This document shows, in pieces, positions 1 through 8,436 of a DNA stretch of 40,137 nt. The stretch is from contig NZ_SLAP01000049.1 of NCBI RefSeq assembly GCF_007126775.1, forward strand, positions 1 through 40,137, in the 5' to 3' direction. A program made the translations under genes and the position numbers. Within the stretch, counting starts at the first letter, position 1, and each line of letters begins with the position of its first letter. Below the pieces are notes generated by a model. The model was not told where the DNA came from and did not search any database. It was given only the letters and a program-made list of their open reading frames with translations. This DNA comes from Cecembia sp. Its GTDB lineage: Bacteria; Bacteroidota; Bacteroidia; Cytophagales; Cyclobacteriaceae.

Positions 1-650
1 CCTTCCTGATCACCGGGTAAAAATGCACCAGCTGGATTGTAGACTAAATTGAGTGTAAGCCCTGAGTTTTCTAGACCATAGCCCACTTCGTTTAGCATTT
101 TGAGTACTTTGATAGACTTTTCAAAAACCCCATCACCCCGCTGTGCATCCGTTTTCATGGCAGTAAAATATGGAAGCGAAGAAACTACCTCAATTTTGTG
201 TTTTTTGAAAAATTCAGGTAAATCATAGAATTTGGGATTGGCTAAGATAATCGTCAGGTTACAGCGTACAATAATCTTTGCCTGGGGTTTAATTTTTCGG
301 ATTTCCTCTACCAGCCATCTGAACTCCGGATTCATTTCCGGAGCCCCTCCTGTCAGGTCTATTGTGTTTATATCCTGTTGGCGGAGAACCTCGAGACATT
401 TCATCATGGTTTCTTTGTTCATGATTTCCTTTCTGTCCGGACCTGCATCCACATGGCAGTGTTTACAAACTTGATTGCACATCTTGCCCAAATTGAGTTG
501 TAGGATTTCAATTTGTGTAGGTTTAAGGGGGAAAAGCCCCGATTCGGCCAGTTTTTCTGAGAATGGGATACCCGTTTCTGGGGATTCCAGTAAGTCTAAT
601 TCATATCTGCTGTCCGAAAGGGGGTGATTTTGGGCTTTTAATGATTTCAT
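1..650 (-). CDS. arsS: Arsenosugar biosynthesis radical SAM protein ArsS (partial, C-terminus beyond window)
   Basis: This is a radical SAM enzyme. The ArsS family is thought to transfer the 5'-deoxyadenosyl group to dimethylarsenic during arsenosugar formation. I translated the minus strand from the ATG at 648-650; the frame stays open to the left edge, giving 216 codons. The 4Fe-4S binding motif CNQVCKHC (CX3CX2C, Cys58, Cys62, Cys65) is visible and is followed by a DLTGGAPEMNPEF stretch typical of the SAM-binding GGAPE region. The ATG overlaps the TAA of the upstream gene by one base (TAATG), which suggests translational coupling. The assignment rests on the N-terminal sequence and on the peroxidase-like partner found beside arsS in many genomes. 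Some ArsS proteins are selenoproteins, but that C-terminal part is outside the window. The arsM methyltransferase would be expected nearby, off-window. Confidence 0.85.
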   Translation of the reverse strand, partial: MKSLKAQNHPLSDSRYELDLLESPETGIPFSEKLAESGLFPLKPTQIEILQLNLGKMCNQVCKHCHVDAGPDRKEIMNKETMMKCLEVLRQQDINTIDLTGGAPEMNPEFRWLVEEIRKIKPQAKIIVRCNLTIILANPKFYDLPEFFKKHKIEVVSSLPYFTAMKTDAQRGDGVFEKSIKVLKMLNEVGYGLENSGLTLNLVYNPAGAFLPGDQE

Positions 651-982
651 TACATGGAGATTTCTTTGACTTTATTCATCATTTGTGTGCTGTGAACCAA
701 TGAGGCACCTCCTCTAATGGCGGCGGCCACATGAACAGCCTCCATCATTTGCTCTTCATCACAACCTTTCTCCATGCTGTCCACGGTATAGGCATCAATG
801 CAATAGGGACATTGTATGGCGTGTGCCACCGCGAGTGCGATGAGAGATTTTTCTCTCGTTGTCAGTGCTCCTTCTTTGAATACTTCTCCATAATAATCGA
901 AAAATTTATCAGCCATTGATTTTTGGAATTCCCCGATCTTGCCGAATTTTTTTAGATCTTCCGGATCATAATAAGTTTTCAT
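650..982 (-). CDS. Arsenosugar biosynthesis-associated peroxidase-like protein (carboxymuconolactone decarboxylase/AhpD fold)
   Basis: This 110-residue all-helical protein belongs to the carboxymuconolactone decarboxylase/AhpD superfamily, in the subgroup that travels with arsS. The redox motif CPYC (Cys58, Cys61) sits in the core helix after EKSLIALAVAHAIQ and before IDAYT. The histidine that follows the CxxC motif in AhpD is not in its usual place here. The protein is full length for the subgroup. Its stop codon overlaps the arsS start by one base, so the two are almost certainly one transcript with this gene first. Its role is unproven. A thiol-based redox or peroxidase function supporting arsenical metabolism is an inference from the family and the neighbour. 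Confidence 0.85.
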   Translation of the reverse strand: MKTYYDPEDLKKFGKIGEFQKSMADKFFDYYGEVFKEGALTTREKSLIALAVAHAIQCPYCIDAYTVDSMEKGCDEEQMMEAVHVAAAIRGGASLVHSTQMMNKVKEISM

Positions 983-1221
983 ATGGATTTTTATTGGTTT
1001 AGGTTTATGCTTTAAATTCCAAGATAATGAAAATGTTTACATTTTAGCCTGACAAAAATCTGTGATTAGGCTACTAATTGTCTTTTCCAAATGTTTTATT
1101 CCTCTGTAAATAGGCAATAATCAAAGCATTAGCTTTGGAGATTTTGGATATTTATCGCAATTTTACATTATTATGAAGTCATGAATTTTTAATTCCTTTA
1201 TTTAGGGCTTGACCAAGTCCT

Positions 1222-1253
1222 TTGATTTGAAATCAATCATCCACATTGATCAA
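1222..1253. promoter_or_regulatory. Palindromic pair upstream of the MATE gene, possible operator
   Basis: A 15-base inverted repeat TTGATTTGAAATCAA (1222-1236; 7-bp arms, one central base) and a second palindrome TTGATCAA (1246-1253) share TTGAT half-sites and lie just before the ATG at 1261. A TAnnTTTG promoter-like element, TAGCTTTG, lies at 1130-1137. A repressor site controlling the exporter is an inference; short AT-rich palindromes also occur by chance. Confidence 0.3.
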
Positions 1254-1260
1254 ATAAACC

Positions 1261-2652
1261 ATGACTTTCAAGAATTTCCTTCGACATTTTAAAAGGGCAG
1301 TGGCAGGTCTGGAAGCTGATTTTACAAATATCAGCATAAGGAAGGCTATCTTTTACCTCTCCGTTCCCATGATTCTGGAAATGGTTATGGAATCTTTATT
1401 TGCGGTAGTGGATATATTTTTTGTAGGCAAACTCGGTGTGTTTGCTGTCGCTACCGTTGGGCTCACCGAGTCTGTATTGACCATTATCTATTCCATTGCT
1501 ATTGGTTTAAGTATGGCAGCCACAGCCATCGTTGCCCGAAGAATAGGGGAAAAGAAGCCAGCTGCAGCCTCAGCAGCCGCCTTTCAGGCCATTATTGTTT
1601 GTTCCTTTTTTGCTATTGCTGTGGCAGCTCTAGGAGTAATATACGCCAAAGATCTCTTGGCTGTGATGGGAGGGGAAGAAGAACTGATTGCCTCAGGATA
1701 TAAGTATACCCAAATAATTTTTGGCGGAAATGTTTGTGTGATGCTGCTTTTTCTAATCAACGGGATATTCAGGGGTGCGGGGAATGCAGCAGTGGCCATG
1801 CGTGCCCTTTGGATAGCCAATGGTTTCAACATGGTACTTGATCCGATTTTAATTTTTGGCTTAGGACCTATTCCTGCCATGGGTTTGGAGGGGGCTGCAT
1901 GGGCGACCACTACTGGAAGAGGCATTGGCGTGATTTATCAGTTTTACATTCTTTTGAATGGAAAATCCCTCATCAAGTTTCATTGGAACAGTCTAAAGAT
2001 GAGTGCTAAGACCGTATGGACCATACTGAAAGTAGCATCCGGAGGAATGGGACAGTTTTTAATTGAATCAGCTTCTTGGATCTTTTTGATGCGCATCATT
2101 TCTGAGTCCGGGTCTGTTGCTTTGGCAGGATATACCATTGCGGTAAGGTTGATTATTTTTGCACTTTTGCCAGGTTGGGGGTTATCCAATGCGGCAGCTA
2201 CTTTAGTGGGGCAGAATTTAGGAGCTCTTCAGCCGGGTAGGGCAGAAAGATCGGCATGGTTGGCGGCCCATATAACCGCTGTATTTTTAGGTTTTTGTTC
2301 CATTATCTTTATCGCTGGATCTGGATTTTTTATAGGGATTTTCAATGAAGATCAAGGAGTAGTGGAAATTGGGACACTTGGCTTGACCATCATCTGTTTG
2401 GGATATGTTTTCTTTGCATATGGCATGGTTATGAGCCAATCTTTGAATGGGGCAGGAGATACCCGCACACCTACCATCATCAACCTTACAGTTTTGTGGG
2501 GCTTTCAGATCCCATTGGCTTATCTTTTGGCCAATTATTTTGAAATGGGTGCTGTTGGCGTATTTATAGCCATTGCTATCAGCCATTCCCTTCATGCGGT
2601 GGTCAGTACCTTGGTTTTTAAAAGAGGCAGGTGGAAATTGGTACAGGTGTAA
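1261..2652 (+). CDS. MATE family efflux transporter (NorM/DinF type)
   Basis: This 463-residue polytopic inner-membrane protein has the two-fold MatE architecture: N-terminal bundle at about residues 30-220 and C-terminal bundle at about 255-450. The segment around residues 29-60 (YLSVPMILEMVMESLF, then DIFFVGKLG) is a classic MATE TM1-TM2 signature, and its counterpart in the second half is GWGLSNAAATLVGQNLGA. Length is normal for the family. MATE proteins export cationic or aromatic compounds using a sodium or proton gradient; the substrate cannot be read from sequence. The DUF21 gene follows about 50 bp downstream and may be co-transcribed. Possible operator palindromes precede the start. 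Confidence 0.93.
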   Translation: MTFKNFLRHFKRAVAGLEADFTNISIRKAIFYLSVPMILEMVMESLFAVVDIFFVGKLGVFAVATVGLTESVLTIIYSIAIGLSMAATAIVARRIGEKKPAAASAAAFQAIIVCSFFAIAVAALGVIYAKDLLAVMGGEEELIASGYKYTQIIFGGNVCVMLLFLINGIFRGAGNAAVAMRALWIANGFNMVLDPILIFGLGPIPAMGLEGAAWATTTGRGIGVIYQFYILLNGKSLIKFHWNSLKMSAKTVWTILKVASGGMGQFLIESASWIFLMRIISESGSVALAGYTIAVRLIIFALLPGWGLSNAAATLVGQNLGALQPGRAERSAWLAAHITAVFLGFCSIIFIAGSGFFIGIFNEDQGVVEIGTLGLTIICLGYVFFAYGMVMSQSLNGAGDTRTPTIINLTVLWGFQIPLAYLLANYFEMGAVGVFIAIAISHSLHAVVSTLVFKRGRWKLVQV

Positions 2653-2703
2653 TAATATTGGGATGTTTTGTTTTTTGATTTTAACTTGGACAAAAAGCGT
2701 TTT

Positions 2704-3726
2704 ATGGAATCAATTTGGGTTTGGTTGGGCATTTTGTTGTGTATTTCACAATCGGCCACCTTTTCAGGACTTAATATTGCTTTATTCAGTCTGAGTAGGT
2801 TAAGGTTGGAGGTAGCAGCAAATGCGGGTGATGAATTGGCAGCTAAAGTGCTTGCTTTAAGGAGGGATGCTAATTTCACCTTGGCGACCATTCTTTGGGG
2901 CAATGTAAGTATCAACGTTTTACTGACTTTATTGGCAGACTCTGTTTTGTTGGGGCTGGCGGCCTTTTTATTTTCAACAGTGGTAATCACCTTTGCAGGA
3001 GAGATTTTTCCACAAGCTTATTTTACAAGAAATGCGCTCAGAGTTGGTGCGGCCTTATCCCCTTTATTAAACTTTTACAAGTTGCTCCTTTGGCCAGTAG
3101 CCAGACCGGTGGGGTGGATGTTAGACAAATTGATAGGGCAGGAGCCTATCCCATGGATGCGGGAAAATGAGCTCGAAAATTTATTGAAATATCAAGCCAA
3201 GACCGCCAACACTGAGTTGAGTCGATTGGAAGCCAGGGGAGCAGTAAATTTTTTGAGATTAGATGATTTGCATGCTAAAGAGGAGGGAGAAGAATTAGAT
3301 CCACTTAGTATCATCTCTTTACCTTTCAATGGTACTAAGCCCGTCTTTCCTGAAATGAAGAAAAGTTCAAAGGATCCATTTTTGAAACAGTTGGCCATTT
3401 CCGGTAAAAAATGGGTGATAATCCTCGATGAAAAAACAGGTTTCCCCAGAAAAGTGATCAATATTCCGTCATTTATCAATGCATTCCTGCTTTGGGAAAA
3501 GCCTGTAAATCCATTGGATTATTGCCATATACCCTTGATTTCAACAGATGAAGAACTTCCTCTTGGTAAGATATTGGAGAGTTGGGAAGTCAAGCCGGAT
3601 GCGCCAGGTGACGATGTAATTGATGAGGATATTGCCTTACTTTGGACAGTTCAGCACAAGAGAATCATATCGGGATCAGACATTCTGGGAAGACTTATGC
3701 GGAAAATTGCCCAAGAGGTAAAATAA
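2704..3726 (+). CDS. DUF21 (CNNM transmembrane) domain-containing protein
   Basis: This 340-residue membrane protein starts with a DUF21/CNNM-type transmembrane domain: WLGILLCISQSATFSGLNIALFS resembles the first helix of that family, followed by hydrophobic segments to about residue 140. The later half (about residues 150-330) is soluble. It contains weak CBS-like stretches such as KKWVIILDEKTGFPRKV but no clear CBS pair and no CorC_HlyC domain. I chose the ATG at 2704 because the only longer option is a TTG at 2668, which adds 12 non-hydrophobic residues ahead of the canonical start. Relatives are linked to magnesium or cobalt transport or resistance, but the function here is unknown. The gene ends only 3 bp from the stop of the convergent fucose operon, with no visible terminator between. 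Confidence 0.8.
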   Translation: MESIWVWLGILLCISQSATFSGLNIALFSLSRLRLEVAANAGDELAAKVLALRRDANFTLATILWGNVSINVLLTLLADSVLLGLAAFLFSTVVITFAGEIFPQAYFTRNALRVGAALSPLLNFYKLLLWPVARPVGWMLDKLIGQEPIPWMRENELENLLKYQAKTANTELSRLEARGAVNFLRLDDLHAKEEGEELDPLSIISLPFNGTKPVFPEMKKSSKDPFLKQLAISGKKWVIILDEKTGFPRKVINIPSFINAFLLWEKPVNPLDYCHIPLISTDEELPLGKILESWEVKPDAPGDDVIDEDIALLWTVQHKRIISGSDILGRLMRKIAQEVK

Positions 3727-3729
3727 AGC

Positions 3730-4518
3730 CTAGAAATTTCCTATTGCGCGATCTAAATGGGTATACCCCCCATCCACAAAAATCCATTGCCCTGTGGTAT
3801 GGGCTGATTTTTCGGAGAGCAGAAAAACTACCGTATTTGCAATTTCTTCTGCACTAGTCATCCTTCTATCGAGCGGGATTCTGGATGTTATTTTTTGGAG
3901 TTGTGCTTTTGGATCTTCAAAACTGTCCAACCACTTCCTATAAAGTGGGGTCATGACTTCGGCGGGGATTACAGCGTTGACCCTGATGCCATAGGGAAGG
4001 AGTTCTACCGCCCATTCTCTGGTAAGGGACAGTTGGGCTCCTTTCGCTGCGGTATATCCACTGGTATTGCCCTGACCCGTTAGGGCAGTTTTGCTGCTGA
4101 TATTGACAATACTTCCCTTACTTTTTTTAAGGTAGGGTAGGGCAAAATGGACGAGGTCATAATAATGCCCCAAATTGTTGACCACAGATTTTCTAAAGTC
4201 TAAAGGATTTCCCTTTTCAAGCCCAATACCATCATTGGCACCAGCATTGTTTACAATACCATCTATTTTGCCACAATTTTTTATGACATAACTGATAGCC
4301 TCTTTGGCATGTTCAGGTTCAGTGAGTCTTTGCGGATATTGGAATGCCTTTTGATCCTTTTTTTCAAACTCGTCCAAAAGATTGGCCGCTTCATTTTCTG
4401 AAGGATCGATCATGACGGGGATTCCACCCTCCTCGGCAATGCTGCTACTGATGGCTGCACCTATTCCTTTGGCACCTCCAGAAACCAAAAACACTTTATC
4501 CTTTAAATTCAAATCCAT
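3730..4518 (-). CDS. SDR family oxidoreductase, probable L-fucose dehydrogenase
   Basis: This 262-residue short-chain dehydrogenase probably oxidises L-fucose to L-fuconolactone, the first step of the non-phosphorylative fucose route. Visible SDR features are the cofactor loop SGGAKGIG (13-20), NNAG (90-93), and the catalytic Ser142, Tyr155 and Lys159 (YTAAK). The segment IPAEVMTPLYRKW after the active site resembles characterised L-fucose dehydrogenases (inference from memory of the family). It is the last gene of a four-gene minus-strand operon, 11 bp downstream of the lactonase. Step assignment comes mainly from context; a related sugar substrate such as D-arabinose or L-galactose is possible. 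Confidence 0.8.
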   Translation of the reverse strand: MDLNLKDKVFLVSGGAKGIGAAISSSIAEEGGIPVMIDPSENEAANLLDEFEKKDQKAFQYPQRLTEPEHAKEAISYVIKNCGKIDGIVNNAGANDGIGLEKGNPLDFRKSVVNNLGHYYDLVHFALPYLKKSKGSIVNISSKTALTGQGNTSGYTAAKGAQLSLTREWAVELLPYGIRVNAVIPAEVMTPLYRKWLDSFEDPKAQLQKITSRIPLDRRMTSAEEIANTVVFLLSEKSAHTTGQWIFVDGGYTHLDRAIGNF

Positions 4519-4529
4519 ATCTGTATCAG

Positions 4530-5360
4530 TTATGCTTCAATACCATAAAATCTTTGGGCATTTCCTCCGAAAATAGCCGCTTGCTCTTCCCTGGAGAAGT
4601 TTTCATAATAACTCCATGCCAAATCATATACTTCCTCATACGTTGCAGCCAACAAGCAGACCGGCCAGTCACTTCCATAAACCAATCTCTTTGTTCCAAA
4701 AGCCGCTGTAATGGTGTCCAAGTAAGGAGTAAAGTCGTCCTTTTGCCAGGCTTTCCATTTGGCTTCTGTCACCATGCCTGAGACCTTACAAAATACATGC
4801 TCCAACTCGGCCATCTTTTTAATACCCTTGGTCCAATATTCCAATTCTCCATTTTTGATATCAGGCTTAGCCAAATGGTCAATAATAAAGGGCTGATTGG
4901 GAAAGCTTAAAGCCAATGCATAAGCTTTTTCCAAATGTTGTGGATAGATCAAAACATCATAAGTGAATCCATAATCGGCCAATTTGCCAATTCCATGGAG
5001 AAAATGGGGATCTTCCATGGCTTCTGGAGCTAAGGATTGAAGGATTTTTCTAAAACCTGCCAACTTTTCCTCACTTTGGTAGCTTTCCAATTGTCCTTCT
5101 ATATCGGCTGCATTCAGGTCAACCCAGCCTACCACTTTTTTTATCCATGGGTTGTGTTCAGCAAGTTCCAGGAGAAACCTGGTCTCATGGGTGGATTGAT
5201 CTGCCTGTACGGCAATACAGCCATCAATTTGTTTTTTGTCCAGTTCTGGTTGAAGGTCTTGAGGTACAAAGTCTCTTTGGATGACTTGCATGGATTCATC
5301 AATCCAACTGTCCCTAACCGGGTCATAATTCCAAAAATGCTGATGAGCATCAATCTTCAT
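4530..5360 (-). CDS. Amidohydrolase family protein, probable L-fuconolactonase
   Basis: This 276-residue cytoplasmic TIM-barrel hydrolase of the amidohydrolase superfamily (COG3618) would open L-fucono-lactone to L-fuconate. The N-terminal metal motif DAHQHFWNY (His6, His8) is diagnostic, and DHLAKP and YGSDWPV provide the later metal and catalytic positions expected in this family. Length is normal. It lies 8 bp downstream of the FAH-family hydrolase gene and 11 bp upstream of the fucose dehydrogenase gene, which supports a single transcript and pathway. A lactonase for another 6-deoxy sugar such as L-rhamnose cannot be excluded. Confidence 0.85.
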   Translation of the reverse strand: MKIDAHQHFWNYDPVRDSWIDESMQVIQRDFVPQDLQPELDKKQIDGCIAVQADQSTHETRFLLELAEHNPWIKKVVGWVDLNAADIEGQLESYQSEEKLAGFRKILQSLAPEAMEDPHFLHGIGKLADYGFTYDVLIYPQHLEKAYALALSFPNQPFIIDHLAKPDIKNGELEYWTKGIKKMAELEHVFCKVSGMVTEAKWKAWQKDDFTPYLDTITAAFGTKRLVYGSDWPVCLLAATYEEVYDLAWSYYENFSREEQAAIFGGNAQRFYGIEA

Positions 5361-5368
5361 GGTCCGTC

Positions 5369-6226
5369 TTATACTTTACCAAAGTCTTTGGCTTCTTGCC
5401 TTGCCTCACCCAAGCCATCAATACCCAATACCACTACATCTCCATGCTGAAGGTATCTGGGCGGCTTTAAACCCAGTCCCACACCCGAAGGGGTACCTGT
5501 GGAGATAATGTCTCCTGGAAGTAAAGTCATGTATTGGCTGATATAAGCTACTAAGGTGGGGATGTCAAAAACCAGGTCTGAAGTATTGCTATCCTGCATC
5601 ATCTCTCCGTTCACTTTTAGCCAAAGTCTCAAATCATGTGGATTTGGGATTTCATCCTTGGTAACTAAATAGGGGCCTAAGGGGGCGAAATGATCCGCAC
5701 TTTTTCCTTTGACCCACTGGCCTCCATGGTGCAATTGGAAGTCCCTTTCGCTCACATCATTATGGAGACAGTAACCTGCCACATGGTCCATTGCCTTGTC
5801 TTTATCAAGGTAACTTGCCTTTTTACCAATGATTACGGCCAATTCCACTTCCCAATCAGTTTTCGTCGAGTTTTTTGGGATGATAATTGGATCATTGGGC
5901 CCGCAAAGAGATGAGGTGGCCTTCATAAAAAGTATGGGGACCTCTGGTAGAGGCATATTACTTTCTTTGGCATGAAGGGAATAATTCAAGCCCACACAAA
6001 TGATTTTAGAAGGTCTTTTTATGGGCGAGCCCAAACGAATGGATTGTGGAATTTCAGGAAGTTGGGAGGATTCTTGCTGAAGCCACTTCTCCAGCCTGTT
6101 TAAACCATCTGAACCAAAAAAATCTTCTGACCAGTCTTCTCCAAAGCCGGAACAATCCAAGCGTTTACCTTTGATTTCTACACCTGGTTTTTCTTTTCCC
6201 TGTTCTCCAAATCTGATTAGTTTCAT
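5369..6226 (-). CDS. Fumarylacetoacetate hydrolase family protein, probable 2,4-diketo-3-deoxy-L-fuconate hydrolase
   Basis: This 285-residue FAH-family C-C bond hydrolase would cleave 2,4-diketo-3-deoxy-L-fuconate to pyruvate and L-lactate. The N-terminal ~70 residues form the small lid domain and the rest is the FAH fold beginning at KIICVGLNYSLHA. Metal-binding acidic residues are seen in DWEVELAVI and in HNDVSERD, and the C-terminal motif DIISTGTPSGVGLG is typical of the family. Operon context with a fuconolactonase and two SDRs selects this substrate over the many other FAH activities. The homologous L-rhamnose enzyme (LRA6 type) is the main alternative. Confidence 0.85.
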   Translation of the reverse strand: MKLIRFGEQGKEKPGVEIKGKRLDCSGFGEDWSEDFFGSDGLNRLEKWLQQESSQLPEIPQSIRLGSPIKRPSKIICVGLNYSLHAKESNMPLPEVPILFMKATSSLCGPNDPIIIPKNSTKTDWEVELAVIIGKKASYLDKDKAMDHVAGYCLHNDVSERDFQLHHGGQWVKGKSADHFAPLGPYLVTKDEIPNPHDLRLWLKVNGEMMQDSNTSDLVFDIPTLVAYISQYMTLLPGDIISTGTPSGVGLGLKPPRYLQHGDVVVLGIDGLGEARQEAKDFGKV

Positions 6227-6273
6227 GTCTTACACCTTATTTTTTTGAATTTTATTGATCAATTTATAGTATA

Positions 6274-7035
6274 TCAAGCCTTTAATCCAAGGAAACCGCC
6301 ATCTATGTTGAAGTTGCTTCCTGTAATAAAGCTTGCCTCATCTGAGGCCAGGTAATAAACCATGCCTGCAATTTCCTCCGGTTTACCCATGCGGCCAATT
6401 GGCTGTGTTGCGGCGAGTTTGGCAAACATTTCCTTTTCCTGTCCTGGATAATTTTTTGCCAAAAAACCATCTACAAAAGGCGTATGTACCCTGCCGGGGG
6501 AAATACAGTTACAGCGTATGTTATCTGAAACATAATCCCTTGCAATGGATAAGGTCATGGAAAGCACCGCACCTTTGGTCATGGAGTAAGCAAATCTATC
6601 AGGGAGTCCCATGGTCGCGGCTACAGAGCACATATTGATGATACTTCCTCCTCCATTGGCTTTGAGTTTTTTGATAGCGGCATTTGAGCAAGTATAAATT
6701 CCTTTTACATTGACTTGGAAAAGTCGCTCAAAATCCTCCTCGGATGTTTCCTCCAAGTTTCCCACATGGGAAATCCCTGCATTATTGACCAAGACATCAA
6801 TGGTCTCAGGCATTTGTCCAAAAGCCATTTTGACACTGTTAAAGTCTGAGACATCGGTTTGGATGAACTGGACCTTATATCCTTTTTTACTAAGTGACGT
6901 AGCCACTTCGGTACCGGCATTCGAATTGTAATCCAAAAAAATGGTTTCATAACCTTTTTCAGCAAAAAGTTGTGTGATAGCCAAGCCTATCCCACTGGCT
7001 CCACCTGTGATAACCACTGTTTTTACTTTTTTCAT
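6274..7035 (-). CDS. SDR family oxidoreductase, probable 2-keto-3-deoxy-L-fuconate dehydrogenase
   Basis: This 253-residue short-chain dehydrogenase would oxidise the C4 hydroxyl of 2-keto-3-deoxy-L-fuconate with NAD+. Classical SDR motifs are intact: TGGASGIG (10-17), NNAG (84-87), Ser137, Tyr150 and Lys154, and the post-catalytic segment CISPGRVHTPF. It is the first gene of the fucose operon; the FAH gene follows after 47 bp. The two SDR genes are clearly different paralogues, which fits a pathway with two distinct oxidation steps. The L-fuconate dehydratase that should act between the lactonase and this enzyme is not encoded in the window. Confidence 0.8.
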   Translation of the reverse strand: MKKVKTVVITGGASGIGLAITQLFAEKGYETIFLDYNSNAGTEVATSLSKKGYKVQFIQTDVSDFNSVKMAFGQMPETIDVLVNNAGISHVGNLEETSEEDFERLFQVNVKGIYTCSNAAIKKLKANGGGSIINMCSVAATMGLPDRFAYSMTKGAVLSMTLSIARDYVSDNIRCNCISPGRVHTPFVDGFLAKNYPGQEKEMFAKLAATQPIGRMGKPEEIAGMVYYLASDEASFITGSNFNIDGGFLGLKA

Positions 7036-7296
7036 GAAGCTTTATTTTTGATCAAACATTCTTATGGTTTTGGAATAGCGAATCTACTTAATTTCTTTCC
7101 AAATTATAGAATTGTTTGAAATTCATCAATTTCTGGGTTTTCAGATAGATGATTTTTTTAAAAAATATAAATCAAAGACTTTTCAAGAATTTAGCTTTCC
7201 ATATTCAATGGATTTATTTATGAACTGAAAAAGTGGAAGCTTAAAAAAATGATAAGGTTTATTCCTTTTCATTCACTAATTTTAAAAAAAATAAAA
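7036..7296. other. AT-rich gap upstream of the fucose operon
   Basis: This non-coding stretch lies between the fucose operon start (7035) and the terminator at 7297-7374. It is AT-rich with runs of A and T and should hold the fucose-operon promoter, but I found no good match to the TTTG/TAnnTTTG consensus. No gene or RNA is visible. Confidence 0.4.
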
Positions 7297-7374
7297 GGAG
7301 CAGGAATCTTCACTACATCAACAAATTGAACTGCAAATAAAAAAGTGTTAGCTACTTAGAAGATTGCCTGCTCC
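7297..7374 (-). terminator. Terminator-like hairpin after porP
   Basis: GGAGCAGGAATCTT (7297-7310) pairs with AAGATTGCCTGCTCC (7360-7374) with a single bulged base. On the minus strand the stem is followed by a T-rich tail. It sits about 20 bp past the porP/sprF stop codon. The 49-base loop is unusually long for an intrinsic terminator, so a more complex RNA structure is possible. Confidence 0.6.
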
Positions 7375-7394
7375 AAAAAATTACTTTAAAAATT

Positions 7395-8435
7395 TCACCA
7401 GATTAAAGTACCGGCATCACTGTTTACCCCTCCTTTTTTGAATATAAAGAAGGAGACCATAAATTCATGGGTAGGATTGGGGATAAGGTATGACCGGCTA
7501 ACCGGGACTTCATAAGCATACCCAAACCGCAGGTTGGACATCAAGAAGCCAACTTGGTAGCTATTGGCATAATTGACTCTGTGCCCAACTCCCAACCAGA
7601 ATTTGTCCATTGCCATTACCTTTACATTTAAATCTAAATTATAAGGTAAATCATTCTGAATCCTGTAAAGTATATTGGAAAATATACTGATATTATCATT
7701 TAAGTATTGTCGGAATCCTGTTTGCACAACGCTGACAAAAGGCCTATCATTTAGAAATGCATCTCCTCTATAAAGTCTACCCCTCGAAGCATTCTGTAAT
7801 CCATAACTGAAGTAGTAATTTTCATGTGTAATGGCAAGGCCTGCATTGAAATCCAAAATCTGCATGGTAGCAAATTGATTGACAAATGCATTGATGGTAG
7901 GATCATTGGATTGTTCTGTTGTCAGGCTATTTCCATCCAGTCTGACATTGCTGTAATTGGCAGCAACCCCCAACCTAAGGTTTGTAGTCCTCGTAATTCG
8001 CACTCTCGCTCCATAACTCAACAGCATTTCAGTCTGGCGAAAAGGTCCAAAATTATCCTGTATTAAGTGCATTCCTATAGCAGTATTGCCAAGTAAAGAA
8101 GCATCTTGGACATTATTGATTTCCATGGGGTCGAGTTCTGCAGAAATAAAATAAGTTTGTGGGGCCCCTTCAAATCCTGCCCATTGGTTTCGCACCAACC
8201 CTCTCACGACCGAACCTTCATATCCAGTAAGTGCTGGATTGAAATAACTTTGAAGTTGGTTGAATTGTCCAAAGTATTTTCTGGTTTGTGCGGACGCATT
8301 TTCTGTAAAGCCCAACAAAACAATAGCCAAAGCCAATAATCTACCCATTAATCCGCTGTAAAAAGTGCTGGTATGGTTAGGACCAAGATGAGGGCCCATT
8401 TCCACTAAAATTAGGTTTTTGTATTTAATTTTCAT
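7395..8435 (-). CDS. Type IX secretion system membrane protein, PorP/SprF family
   Basis: This 346-residue outer-membrane beta-barrel protein belongs to the PorP/SprF family, which assists export or attachment of particular T9SS cargo. The family hallmark is the mature N-terminus shortly after the signal peptide (QFNQLQSYFNPALTG, then RNQWAGFEGAPQTYF). A signal peptide GRLLALAIVLLGFTENASA is present, but it begins near residue 31 if the first ATG is used. Two starts are possible. The ATG at 8435 is one base after the upstream TAA (TAAGATG), which favours coupling; the ATG at 8348 would give a conventional signal peptide. The gene directly follows a cargo gene with a CHU_C domain, the usual arrangement for this family. 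Confidence 0.9.
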   Translation of the reverse strand: MKIKYKNLILVEMGPHLGPNHTSTFYSGLMGRLLALAIVLLGFTENASAQTRKYFGQFNQLQSYFNPALTGYEGSVVRGLVRNQWAGFEGAPQTYFISAELDPMEINNVQDASLLGNTAIGMHLIQDNFGPFRQTEMLLSYGARVRITRTTNLRLGVAANYSNVRLDGNSLTTEQSNDPTINAFVNQFATMQILDFNAGLAITHENYYFSYGLQNASRGRLYRGDAFLNDRPFVSVVQTGFRQYLNDNISIFSNILYRIQNDLPYNLDLNVKVMAMDKFWLGVGHRVNYANSYQVGFLMSNLRFGYAYEVPVSRSYLIPNPTHEFMVSFFIFKKGGVNSDAGTLIW

Positions 8436-8436
8436 C

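Noticed and set aside
1584-1925. Antisense frame of 113 codons inside the MATE gene
   Set aside because: It is a shadow of a well-supported gene, with no independent family features.
4939-4947. DnaA-box-like TGTGGATAG
   Set aside because: It lies inside the lactonase coding region with no clustering, so chance is the best explanation.
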